The notes under the pieces are model-generated. The model made no database searches. It was not told the DNA's origin and was given only the letters and a program-made list of their open reading frames with translations. 64,000 nt of DNA, taken from NCBI GenBank assembly GCA_038093515.1, contig JBBPSI010000064.1, positions 58,530 through 122,529 on the forward strand, in the 5' to 3' direction. This stretch comes from Butyriboletus loyo (lineage: Eukaryota; Basidiomycota; Agaricomycetes; Boletales; Boletaceae). A program made the position numbers and the translations under genes. Positions 44,288-56,204 of the stretch are shown one piece after another. Each line of letters starts with the position of its first letter. Position 1 is the stretch's first letter.

Positions 44288-46283
44288 ATGGGTATTGAAA
44301 TCCTTCATGTCTGCGTTTTTGGTTTGACATCGCACCTCGTTTGGCGATTGGTCTGGAGATACTGGAGGCCTCCCCTCCCGCCTGGGCCTTCTGGGTTGCC
44401 CATCATCGGAAACCTCCTCGACATTCCGAAAGATGCTATGTACAAGGCGATGGGGGCTATGAGCCGACAATATGGCAAGTGCACATACGCTTCACACAAA
44501 ATACCCACGTCACTGATTGTGCACCAGGTCCTATTATATCCCTTAACTTGATGGGCACGCAGTACGTCGTGCTCAACTCCCCCAAGATGGCCAAAGACCT
44601 ACTCGAGAAGAACAGTGCCATCACGTCCAACAGGCCACACTTCGTGATGGGCGGTGACCTCGTTGGTTGGAATAATGGCACTGGTTTCCTACAATACGGT
44701 GACGTGTACCGAAAACATCGCAAGTTCTTCCATCAACAGATTGGCAGCAAGCGTAGCCTGCGGTCATTCTACCCTGCCGAAGAAGTGGAAGCGAAACAAT
44801 TGCTACGCAATGTGATGAAAAACCCTGATGATCTGATCTCCCATTGTCATAGGTGCGGTACTGATTGGCTCCAGACGATCATGCTAATCTGACACATTTT
44901 GGGAAGAATGGCGGGCGCGGTGATCTTGAAGATCTCGCATGGTTACACCGTCAAGGAAGATGGTGATCCGCTCGTGGAGATGGCCAGTAAAGCCGTGGGC
45001 AATTTCTCCGTGGTCACTACGCCAGGGCGGTTTCTAGTTGACATGCTTCCGATCTGTACGTTTTACAAGCTTCTTCGATCCATTGCAGTTGCTTGAGGAA
45101 TTTTGCTAGTGCGATACTTGCCTGAGTGGTTCCCTGGAGGTGGTTTCCACAAAGATGCAAAACGATGGCGAAAAATGCTGAGCGAGGCAATGAGCACGCC
45201 ATACGAGTTCGTGTTGGAGCAACTTGTATATTTTCTCTTCGAGTTTGTTTTGCTTGTATGCTAATGCAGGGTTAGGCAAAGGGAGATGCCATACCATCAT
45301 TTATATCACGGGTGCTTCAGGAAGAGGGAGGTGTCACTGCTGAGGAAGAAACGATTTTGAAGTGGGCTTCATTTACCATGTACCTGGGTATGGCTTTGGC
45401 ATATGGTTCTCGAGACGATCGAACTTACATTAAATGGTTTCTCAGGTGGATCGGACACTGTGCGTTGAATGTTTTTCATCGACAAGAGAATGATACTGAA
45501 CGGCGCGGAAACAGACACCGTCTACACTATCTGCATTTTTCCTGGCAATGACAATGCACCCAGAAATTATGAAGAAGGCGCAGGCGGAAGTGGATACTGT
45601 CATTGGGCATGACAGACTTCCGACCCCCGAGAATCGTGATGCGCTTCCGTACTTAAATGCAATCTGTATGGAACTTCTTCGCTGGCACGTGGTGGTTCCA
45701 ATGGGTACGCATATTCGCGTGTGTGTATCTCTGGTTTGATTGAAGCTTATTTGATGCTAGTAAACCATGTCAGCACACAGGATATCATCTACGAGGGATA
45801 TTTGATCCCCAAAGGGACACATCTTCTCCCGAACATTTGGTTCGTGACTTGCCCAAAGTGACATCTATTTCGGGATCTCATCCACATGAAATATTTGATG
45901 TAGGTCTATGCTATCCGACCCAGAGACGTATCCCGACCCAGACGTGTTTGACCCAGAGAGGTTCCTCGGCGAGAACAGGCAGCTCGACCCGCGTGAAGTG
46001 TGTTTCGGGTGGGGAAGGCGCTCGTGTCCAGGTGCGCGCCTGGCAGAATCGACAATCTTTACATGTGTTGCGATGGCGCTGGCGACATTGGATGTGTCGA
46101 GGTGTGTCGACAATGGTGTGGAGTGCATGCCGAAGTATGACGTCACGGAGGAGGTCGTACGGTAAGTTTATGAATTTTCTCTAGTATGGATTTGCTGACG
46201 TCTAATTTTACAGTTATCTCAAGCCGTTCAAGTGTAGGGTCGTACCGAGATCGAAGGAAGCGGAGGGGCTCCTTCAGGTTTGA
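44288..46283 (+). CDS. Cytochrome P450 monooxygenase, copy 2
   Basis: Tandem paralogue of the gene at 39390; roughly nine residues in ten are identical. Exons: 44288-44474, 44528-44852, 44907-45055, 45110-45225, 45276-45387, 45446-45459, 45515-45704, 45761-45839, 45904-46161 and 46214-46283, giving 499 residues with no stop. The exon sizes match copy 1 except for a 6-nt insertion in exon 5. The I-helix reads GGSDTT. ELLR, FDPERF and FGWGRRSCPG are all kept. The first intron (44475-44527) again has a GC donor. Intact reading frames in both copies suggest that both are functional or recently so. Differences cluster near HFVMGGDLVGWNNGTGF and the region before the PERF motif, where substrate preference could differ. 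Confidence 0.9.
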
Positions 46284-46658
46284 CGTTCTTGGTCTGAAGG
46301 TTGGCAATGATGGTGCGGGAAGGTTTCACCCAACAACAACCAGTTCTCCTGTACATGTATGTATGTGACTGTAGATATTCATTTCTCTGTATATGTTATC
46401 TATTAATTATCATTGTCCCTTCTCTATTATGCAAAATGAGTTCTTTGACATGATACCTCTCTGCTGTGTATGCAATTCCACGAGCTTCTTTTTCAAAATA
46501 CTTAGTAGCCAAATATATAGCATCTTCAAAGCTGTTAGGGTTGTCATTTCACTTTTTCACTTTCTTCACCTTTCTGTTCTGTTCTATCTCATTGCATACA
46601 TCATTAGAACATTCCAGAACAAGTCTGTCCTAAATCCTTCCGTACTATATAACATGAG

Positions 46659-47126
46659 TGTTATGACAATGTGAGTTATCAGAGCATACAGGGTTCCGCG
46701 ACTATTGCAGTTATACACAAGTAACTGGCGAGGTAATGAGGATAGCTCTTAGCCTTAATCTCTCAACTGTTGCCAGCGAATAAGACAAGTGGTCCACAAG
46801 CCGTTATATATTACAAGAAAATGCACACAGACCAAGCAGCGCGTGAGACTAATTACTATACATGTATATATGAGAAGAAGTCAGGGTTGATGGAGATTAA
46901 ACTGGAAGTCGACGGCGATCAAAAAGAAGAGAAGCAAACAGAGATTAAATACATGAGGCATGACATCATAGAGTCTGGGCAGTCTGGGCCATGACATCAT
47001 ATGCTTAGTCAGCCTGTGGTCACATGTATAATCCCAAGATCACGTGCACAGAGTCACGTGACCTTTGAAAGAGAAATATGACGAAGTCCAAATGCAAAGT
47101 TTGTTATAGGAGATACAATTATAACA
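46659..47126 (-). repeat. Solo LTR family B, copy B3
   Basis: 468 bp, TGTTATGAC...TATAACA, flanked by ATGAG (46654-46658, 47127-47131). Confidence 0.93.
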
Positions 47127-47501
47127 ATGAGTAGCAGCCAAAATCATACATCAAAGTGTGTTGCTAGCACAAAAAGTGTGGTACATCAATTGGTTAATTT
47201 ACATCTCAATAAGATCCTCAGATATTTGTTATGACCACAGGAGTAATCTCAACAGAACATTCCACAAGTGGTTCACTACAGTTACAGTGCTACACAAAGC
47301 ACTGGCAGAAATTTATAAAATTTAGCAAGATGTTAGTTCCTCAACTGTTTCCAGCAATCAAGACAAGTGGTTAAAGCTAAGGGATCTTAGCCCAAACCAC
47401 AAGAGAGAAGCAAACAGAGATTAAATACATGAGGTATGATGTCATAGTCTAGACTGATGATGTCATGGACTGGTCTGGACCATTATGTTATAGGCTCTGT
47501 C

Positions 47502-47914
47502 TGTTATGCTGGGCACTAACAACTAGAACACTAGGCGGCACTCTGGAGTAGCCACAGGACTCAGGAGATGATGCTCAGACTATGTCTTAGTGCACACACT
47601 AAGAGTCTGGAGTGAAACTAATTGCTAGCAGAAGACTGCATAGAACTAGATAAGTTACAAGTGTGCTAGGTCTGGGTTTATATAGTATAGGGGTCTGCAC
47701 ACAGACCATGACCCAATTGGGTTGCATGAGTCATAAAGACGAATGAGGAAGGAATACTCTAGAATGTTCTGGAGTATGGGAGAAACAGCATCCAAGCACA
47801 GGAAGTGATGACTAAGCGGGATGGTTGAGCCATTCAAAGAAGACTAGACAAAGTCTAGGAGAAAACGGTAGTCCAAATGGTAGAGGAGAAAATAAGTAGT
47901 CCACTACTGTAACA
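47502..47914 (-). repeat. Solo LTR family D, copy D2
   Basis: 413 bp, flanked by CTGTC (47497-47501, 47915-47919); inside LTR B4. Confidence 0.93.
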
Positions 47915-48077
47915 CTGTCTAGATGTTGATCACATGTTTAATCTGTTACGCTGGTGCACTAACAACTAGAACTCTGAGGCGGCACTCAAGAGTAGCTGCA
48001 GGACTCTGGAGATGATTCTCAGGTGGGTCTCAGACTATGTCTTAGTGCTCGCACTAAGAATCTGGAGAGAAGCTAAT

Positions 48078-48506
48078 TGTTACGGTAGTGGTCTACTTTT
48101 TCTCTCCATTACCGTTGGGACTGTTACATTCACCTAGCCTTTTGCTAGTTCCACTTGAACGGTAACAACCGTTCCAGCTTAGTCATCATTTCCCGCGCAC
48201 AGACACATTTTCCTTCACACTCTGGAACATTCTAGAGTATCTTTTCCTCGTTTGTACTTTTGCTCTCGCGACTCAATTAGGGAGCATGGTCTGTGCGCAG
48301 ACCCCCAGTAGTATAAAGACTCTGTCTTTACACCATGTACACTATCTAGTTCTATGCAGTCACCTGCTAGCAATTAGTTCCTTTCCAGACTCTTAGTGTG
48401 TGCACTAAGACATAGTCTGAGACCCAGCTCGAGAATCATCTCCAGAGTCCTGAGGCTACTCCAGAGTGCCTCCTCGCTGTTCTGATTGTTAGCGCCCAGC
48501 GTAACA
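48078..48506 (+). repeat. Solo LTR family D, copy D4
   Basis: 429 bp, sense on the plus strand (TGTTACGGTAGTGG...GCGTAACA), flanked by CTAAT (48073-48077, 48507-48511); inserted in D3 in opposite orientation. Confidence 0.93.
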
Positions 48507-48741
48507 CTAATTGCTAGCAGGTTACTGCATAGAACTAGATAAAGTACAAATGTACAGAGGTGGGGCTTATGTAGTACAAGGGTCTGCGCACAGACCATGT
48601 CCCTAATCAAGTCGCGAGAGTCAAAAAGACAAGTATGGATGGAATACTCTAGAAGCTTCTGGAGTATGAAGGGAACAGCGTCCAAGCATGGGAAAGGATG
48701 ACTAAGCTGAATGGTTGCTCTGTTCAGAGAACAATAGACGA

Positions 48742-49560
48742 TGTTACGCTGGTAGCACACAATAGCTAGCAAACGAGCACTTATAGGGGCTCGAGCCTAA
48801 TGAGGAAACTGGCCGACTCATGTAGACGATGCTATCGGGCTTCTGCAGAGCAAGTGTCGGCGAGATGTCGTATGGTGGCGACCAGACGAGATCGAGCTGA
48901 AGCTTATCGGCTCTATCGGCAGATGGGGTATAAGCTAGATTGCTAGGCACTTGGTAGATGCGTAGAATTAGCTAGAGAAGCCGTACTATGCTAAGTACGC
49001 TGGTATATATACTAATAGATATGGTGCACAGACCGAGCTGTGCGTGGCAGCGAGGGTGAAGGGTTATGAGTCGCGTCGAGTCATAACCATAAAATGTGGA
49101 GCGGCAAAGTGCCGGTAATGAGGGAGCGAAGCTCCGAGTAAGGTGGCGACATCGTCAACGAATGGGAAGATCAGAAGATGAAGTGACGATGTCCACGAGG
49201 TGCGGCCCACAGGGCAAAGGGGACGCGAACGGCGGAGCCCTTGGATACGGGTCTCGACATGAAGGTAAAGACGCGTCGTAATCTAATCACGTGCTAGTCA
49301 CGTGATGCAAGAAATGTCATTGGTCAAGAAATGAGGGACGCGACAGCTCAACTGTGGGTCCGGCCCGACGGGGCGAGAAGACAGGGGCTATCTCAGTGTA
49401 GCGTCACTGAGACTTGCAGGAACGACCGGGGAAGTGGATAACGTCCACTAGGTGACTGGGGAGCGGGCGATGGGCGGCATCGCAAGACGGCGGGGGCAGC
49501 GGGGACGCATGAGCATGGGAAAACGAGTGGCAGGGTACGCTTAGGGGTAAAACTGTAACA
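48742..49560 (-). repeat. Solo LTR family A, copy A5
   Basis: 819 bp, flanked by GACGA (48737-48741, 49561-49565); inserted in D3. Confidence 0.95.
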
Positions 49561-50040
49561 GACGAAGTCTAGGAGAGAAAGGTAGTCCAAATGGTAATGG
49601 AGAAAAATGGTAGTCCACTACCGTAACATAATCCTATGATCACGTGTACTGAGTCACATGACCTTTGAAAGTGAAAGGAGAAGTCCAAAAGCATGGAAAT
49701 AATATAGTATTATAACACTACCCCCCCTAGGACTTGTATTCCAGACAAGTTCCTTGATAGGTGGTTCTGTGTTCAGGACCAAAATCCTTAAATAATGATG
49801 AAAATTCAAATAAAGTAAGGCCTCAAAGAGGTCGATGGATGGAAGGGTGAGCATGGTGATAATCCACTATTACATCCTGCGAATTACCCAGATTGGAAGT
49901 GAGTTCCCAAGTCCTATCTGTTTCATTGTATCCTCTTCAGTGCATGAGATACTCCAACTTCTTGTGCTTTATCTGTGATGAGACAATATAATCTACTTCA
50001 AATTCTGTGTGTCCTTCATCTGTAACATTGACAGGGTCAG

Positions 50041-51409
50041 TGTTATAATCATAACATTTATTCATACATTTCAAAACTTTGGACTTAGTTGTTTCGTTCC
50101 AACTTCACCTTCAAAGGTCACATGACATAGTGCACATGATCATGGGAACTTACATGTAATCCCATGCTGACTAAGCATATGATGTCATGGCCCAGACCAG
50201 GCCTAGACTCTGTGACATCACAACACATGTATTTAATCTCTGTTTACTTCTCTTCCTTTTGATCACTGTGCCTCGTGTGGTTAATCACCATTGCGCTTCT
50301 CTTCTTTCTGATCCCCGTTAACCCTGTAGTCTAGCCATGTATAGTAGTTCGTCCCATGCACAGCTTGGTCTGTGTGCACCTCTGTACAATATATAAAGGC
50401 TTGTGGTTAGACTGTTACGCTGATAGCACACAATAACTAGCAGCGAGCACTTGACTAGGGGCTCGAGCCTAATGAGGAAAGTGGCCGACTCACGTAGACG
50501 ACGCTATCGGGCTTCTGCTGAGCAAGTGTCTTCGAGATGTCGAGTGGTGGCGACCAGTCGAGATCGAGTAGAGACTTATCGGCTCAATCAGCAGATGAAG
50601 GGTATAATGCTAGATTACTATGCACTTGGTAGATGCATAGAATTAGCTAAAGAGTCTGTACTTCTCTAAGTACTCGTATATATACTACTGGGTATCGTGC
50701 ACAGACCGAGCTGTGCGTGGCAGCGAAGGGCAAAGGGCTATGAGTCTGTCCGAGTCATAGCGGCGAATGAAGAAGCGGCAAAGTGCCGGTAACGAGGGAG
50801 CGAAGCTCCGAGTAAGGTGGCGACATCGTCAGCGAATGAGAAGTGCTGAACATGAAGTGATGATGTCCATGAGGCCGGCCCCACAGGGCGAAGGGTGCAC
50901 GAACGGCGGAGCCCTTGGATACGGGTCTCGACGCGAAGGTACTGACGCGTTGTAATCTAATCATGTGCTAGTCACGTGATGAACCAAATGTCATTGGATA
51001 AAGAAAAGAGGGACACGACAGCTCAGCTGTGGGTCCGGCCCGACGGGGCGAGAGTCAGGGGCTATCTCAGTGTAGCGTCACTGAGACTTGCAGGAACGAC
51101 CGGGGAAGTGGATAATGTCCACTAGGCGACTGGGGAGCGGGTGATGGGCGGCATTGCAAGACGGCGGGGGCGGCGGGGATGCGTGAGCATGGGAAAACGA
51201 GTGGCAGGGTACGCTTAGGGGTAAAACTGTAACATAGACTAGGATTCCCTAGTTTTAACCACTTGTCTATTCACTGGCAACAGTTGAGGGCTAAGCTAGA
51301 ACTCCTTGATTACATCTTGCCAGGTCTTTGTGTAGACCTGCAACTGTCATTGGACCGCTTGTGAAAGAGTATTCATACTGGCATTCGACCATGTGTTGCT
51401 TGTGTAACA
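50041..51409 (+). repeat. Solo LTR family C, copy C3, split by A6
   Basis: Sense on the plus strand (TGTTATAATC...GTGTAACA), flanked by GTCAG (50036-50040, 51410-51414). It separates integrase from chromodomain of the gypsy element. Confidence 0.93.
50413..51234 (-). repeat. Solo LTR family A, copy A6
   Basis: 822 bp, flanked by TAGAC (50408-50412, 51235-51239); nested inside C3. Confidence 0.95.
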
Positions 51410-54400
51410 GTCAGGACAGATAACAGGTTGCCCGACAAGGATTTCCCAATAAGGTTTGACACATGAAATATTAACGGTGGGATGAATGCACATGCTGCTT
51501 GGCAGCTGAAGTGTTACAGCATTCGTCTTTAAAGCTGTGATCCGGTAAGGACCAATCCAACACTGTGTGAGCTTCTGGGAAGTATACAATAACTTCAAGT
51601 TTTCCATACTGAGCCAAACTCTATCCCCCAATTTGTATTCTGGTGCAGCCAATCATCTATTATTGGCCTGCAATATCATTTGTTTACGAGCTTCATCCAA
51701 AGCTTCTTTAACTTCAGCATGAGCCTTTCCAGCTGTACATGCAAAATCTCTGGTTAACATAGAAGAGGATTTCTCGAAACCAATACGCGGATAATAATTA
51801 CATGTAACAGAGAATGGAATGGTACTGGTGGTGGTAGTAAGAGAGTTGTTATGATTGAACTGAGCGATTTTAATCCACTCAGCCCACATTTCTTGTTTTT
51901 TAGCCACATAGGTATGTAAATATTGTTCCATCTCCCTATTTATCCATTTGGTCTGCCCATCAGACTGAGGGTGATAAGCCATGGAGATTTTCTGGGAAAT
52001 GCCAAGAAGCTTGCAAAGCTCCATGGTAAAGTCTGAAATGAACTAAGAATCTCAGTCCAAAACTACTGTAAGGGGAAGGCCATGAATACACCAAACATTG
52101 TCTCAAAATATAACTGCTAAGTCCTTAGAAGAGGTAGTTGTCAAACAAGGGATGTAAACCACTTCTTTGGAGAAATGATCAACTATCGTATAAATGGCAT
52201 CAAAGCCATTAGAAAGTGGAAGCCCAGTAACAAAATCAACAGAAATATCTTCCCATGGATGACTAGCTGTGGGAAGTGGTAATAGTTTTCCTGCCAGTGC
52301 ATTTTGCTTACCCTTTGTGAGGGCACACACTTGACAGCTTTCTATGTAACATTTAATGTCTTTTGTGACACCAGGCCATGTAAAGTATCGTGTGAGAAGA
52401 TGTGGTGTACAGGCTTGACCTGAGTGGCCAGTGATAGGAGAATTGTGGCATATGTTAAGCAATTGTATTCTAACTGCTTCAGGCACAGAGACTTTTTTCT
52501 TTTCATTAATAAATACAGATTGTTCTGCATCATAATAGAATCCTGGTATTTCTTTTTCTTTTTCTTTTTCAGATTCTTCTTGTAATGTATCGTAAAAGGA
52601 AGATGAAAGAGAAACTTTATTAAGGAAAAGGTTCAGAGGTAATACAGTAATGTTCATGTTGTGATCTGTTACAGCATCACCATGGTCTGCTTGATGTGAA
52701 AGCCCATCTGCTCTGCCATTGGTAGATCCTGGTTTGTATACAAACAAATAATTAAATTCTTGAAGAAGCACATGCCAATAGGCTTGTTGTCCAGACAATG
52801 TTTGCAGCTTCTTCCAATATCTGAGGTTTTTGTGATCTGTTCAGATCTTGAAGCCTTCTCTCCCTATTAAATAGTGGCACCATTCTTCTAAAGTGCAGAT
52901 AATGGCCAACAATTCTTTATTGTAAATCAGATAGTTCTGTTCTGCAGCATTGAAAGAGTGCAAAAGGAATGCGCAGGGGTGCCAAAGGTCATCTGATCCT
53001 TTTACAGAAAGAACAGCTCCTACTGCTATATCTGAAGCATCCATTTCAACCCTCATCTCCTTGTTGCGATCTGGGTAGGCCAAAAGTGGTGCTGTCATGA
53101 ACTTTTCTTTCAGCATGTCAAATGCTGACTGCTCCTCTTTACCCCATTTGAAAGGAGTATCCTTCTTTGTCAAATTATTGAGAGGGTGAGCTATCTCTGA
53201 GAAGCCCTTAATAAACCTTCTATAGTAGTTACATAATCCAAGGAACACTTGAACTTGTTTGAGATGTATGGGAGCAGGCCAGTCACAGATGGCATCCATT
53301 TTCTTGGTCTGCATCTCCACACTGTCCTTGGAAACTACCATACTGAGAAAGTCTACTCTATCAGAAGAAAAGACATATTTCTCTGGTTTTACAAATAAAT
53401 CATTGTCCCTAAGGTGTTGGAGGACATCTGATATCCTTGTGTTCTGCCTTAGTTCTCCCTTTAGTAAATATCATAACGTCATCAATGTAAATAATGACAA
53501 TGGCATACATGTCATTAAATATATTGTTCATCATGTTTTGAAAAGTAGGAGGGGAATTAGTAAGCCCAAAGTACATAACAGTTGGTTTGTAAGCCCCAAT
53601 TGGCATAACAAATGCAGCTTTCCATTCATCTCCTTCTTTAATATGAATATTGTTAAAACCCCATTGGAGATCTAATGCAGTAAAGATATCGGTGCCTTTA
53701 AGCCTATCAATTAACTGTGGTATCAGGGGTAATGGGTAACCATTTTTAATGGTTCAGTCATTTAGATATTGATAGTCCATAACTAGACACTTGTCACCAG
53801 CCTTTTTTGGAATAAAGAACACAGGGGCTGTCTGAGGTGACTTGGATGGTCTTATGTAACCCTTTTTAAATTCTTTATCAACAAAGCTTCTAATCTGATC
53901 CTGTTCTTCATTGGACATTGGAATAACCCGACCCTTTTTCGGTATGAAATCGGGCTTATGATCAATTGCATGATCCCAAGGCTTGCACTCAGGCATACAT
54001 GCCACTTTGTCTTCCAAGAAAACATCTAAATACTTGTGATAAGCCTTGGGCACTTTTTCAGCCACACCAGGCTCAATGGAACAACAATTAGTAATCCTGA
54101 ATGAAGAAATGGTGTCCACAATCACTTTACAATAAGGGGAACAATGTTTGAAAGATATTTTCTTGAAACACCAATCAATGTCCGGATTGTGGCGTGCAAA
54201 CCAATCATAACCAATAATCATTTGATGGGAACTCAAGAGAGAAATGTAAGCCTCAAGGGATTCGTAATGTCCATCAATTTACATAAAAAGAGAAACCTTA
54301 TGCATAATGTGACCAATAGCTCCTTTAGAACCATCTGCATTAAGGACCTCCATAGAACATGATAAGGGAATCAAATCAATTTTGCAAGTTTCACAATATT

Positions 54401-55696
54401 TTTTGTCAATGAAGGTATTGACTGCTCCTGTATCCAGCAAAGCCTTAAGCAAACAAGTTTGCCAAGTAGCATTTTACTGGTATGTAATGGTAACTAATGG
54501 AGAGTAATTGCCACCAAACATCAAAGAACTTTTTAATGGAGATTTAGAAGGAAAAGAGGAAGAGGAAATAGCGGAACAAGTGTTCATTTGTCTTAATAGA
54601 GAATTAAGCATGCTATTTGTTGATCCCAGCACCGAGCTCTTTTTAGGAGTCTCTCTTCTTTGGATGGGGTTCTGATGCACTAGATGTGAGTGAGAAGGGA
54701 ATCAAGTGGATGTATTGGGGGTGTAGGTACACATGAGAAAGATACACTACTCGATGTGAAAAAAGGTCATGGGGGATGTGCAAAAGTGCGAAGTGCTAAC
54801 CAACCCTGCATGATAAGCTATCTGCCGGGTGGATTGTGAGCTGCTTCCCTGGGCCATAAAAGTGAACGATGACACATGCAGCGACTGTGATACACCCTGG
54901 AGCTAGGAGGAGGGAGTGACTCACAACAATTATCTCCAAACAGGAGGAATGGTGTAATGTATGAAAGCTTCCTGGATGGCGGGCTTGGCCTGGATGTACG
55001 GTGCAAGAATTTGTGCATGACATCTCAAGTAAAGTAGGAAGGTGTCGCTGGCCCAGCGCCCCTTGACTTTGACAACATTGAATGGAATGTTGCAAAGCAG
55101 GTATTCAAGTGTGGATCCAATGCGAATTCTGTGCCCCTTGAGTGGTTGATAACCCAATTTCTTCAGCGCGACCTCCAGCATTTTCAAGAATTTTGATTTA
55201 GTGAGAGGCCGTGGGCTGTGCTTGTAGCAGTAGGAAAAAAGGTGGTCTGCATCGCTGGGGTTGTTGACTCGGAGGTGGTTGTTTAAAGCTTCGAGTGTAT
55301 CTGCTAATCCATCCTGTCTGGCCCAGCTGATGTCTTCACCTTGTGGGGATGTCTTGGTGCATGGCAAGTGGAAGTTAGTGACTTTGAGGCCTTGCCTGTC
55401 TGTCGTGATGCTCATGTGGGCCCGAGTGATGTGCAAGGAAGGGTCAAAAGCTGTGAGATTAGGTACAGTGAATTCACCAGTGCAAGTGGTGGCAAAGAAC
55501 GTGGTAGTGAGGCAGGTGTAGACTGCAGCGTGCAGTGGGATGTGTAGGGACAGCTGGGTTTGGATGGAAACAACAGTTTTGATTGTATAGGGATCATGTG
55601 CAGCCTGCTTGGAGGAGGGAGGGGTGAGCAGCTTGGCGGCTTTCAGGAGGGCATCAGTTTTGTCGGAGTTGAGGGTCCAGAGAAGTCCATGGATTG

Positions 55697-56204
55697 TGTT
55701 ACGCTAGCAATGCACGGTCGAATGCCAGTATGAATGCCTTGTCACACAGGGTCCACTACAGTTGCAGGTATACACAAATACCTGGCAAGTATGAACTAGG
55801 AGTTCTAGCTTAGTCCTCAACTGTTGCCAGCAAATAGACAAGTGGTTAAAACTAGGGAATCCTAGTCTAACCATGAGCCCTTTTATATTATACAGAGATG
55901 CGCACAGACCATGCTGTGCGTGTGATGAACTACTATACATGGCTAGACTAAAGAAGAGAAGCGCAACGGTGTTTAACCACACGAGGCGCGGGGATCATAA
56001 AGAAGAGAAGTAAACGGAGATTAAATACATGTGTCGTGACGTCATAGAGTCTAGGCCTGGTCTAGGCCATGACATCATATGCTTAGTCAGCATGAGATCA
56101 CATGTAAGTTCCCACGATCACGTGCACTATGTCACGTGACCTTTGAAAGTAAAAACAACTAAGTTCGAAGTGAAAGTGTACGAATAAATGTTATGATTAT
56201 AACA
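55697..56204 (-). repeat. Solo LTR family C, copy C2
   Basis: 508 bp, TGTTACGCTAGC...TATAACA, flanked by GATTG (55692-55696, 56205-56209); inserted in the recombinase frame. Confidence 0.95.
55882..55910 (-). promoter_or_regulatory. Core promoter of LTR family C (copy C2)
   Basis: Minus strand: GGTCTGTGCGCA (55910-55899), 11 bases, then TATAAA (55887-55882). Confidence 0.65.

Larger units (their letters stand above)
41850..46532 (+). repeat. Segmental duplication, unit 2
   Basis: Tandem copy of 38,206-41,605, about 1.3 kb longer because of two insertions in the leader: about 42,620-43,030 (unidentified) and the hAT-like element at 43138-44063. Confidence 0.85.
47944..49628 (-). repeat. Solo LTR family D, copy D3, split by D4 and A5
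   Basis: Flanked by TAATC (47939-47943, 49629-49633); inside LTR B4. Its halves are separated by D4 and A5. Confidence 0.92.
47227..49717 (-). repeat. LTR family B, copy B4: 3' LTR of the 49.7-54.7 kb gypsy element, with nested LTRs
   Basis: The LTR runs TGTTATGACC (47227) to TATAACA (49717) once D2 and D3 with their own insertions are removed. On the minus strand it follows the polypurine tract CTAGGGGGGGTAG of the adjoining gypsy element, so it is that element's 3' LTR. Confidence 0.8.
49718..54700 (-). mobile_element. Ty3/gypsy chromovirus (protease to chromodomain), decayed
   Basis: Pol-bearing gypsy element read on the minus strand, more AT-rich than the other elements. Protease: LLDTGAVNTFIDKKYC at about 54,450. 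Reverse transcriptase at about 54,050-53,400: KGYIRPSKSPQTAPVFFIPK, then IYIDDVMIF carrying the catalytic YIDD box. RNase H: about 53,340-52,640 (VEMDASDIAVGAVL, NKELLAIICTLEEW). Integrase: HHCC domain (HSPITGHSG, then CQVCALTKG), then the core with YHPQSDGQTKWINREMEQ. The chromodomain lies beyond LTR C3 at about 50,020-49,880 (EFEVDYIVSSQIKHKKLEYL). Scattered stops interrupt all frames. Gag is missing at the 54.7-kb end, where the DIRS-like element begins. Confidence 0.88.
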
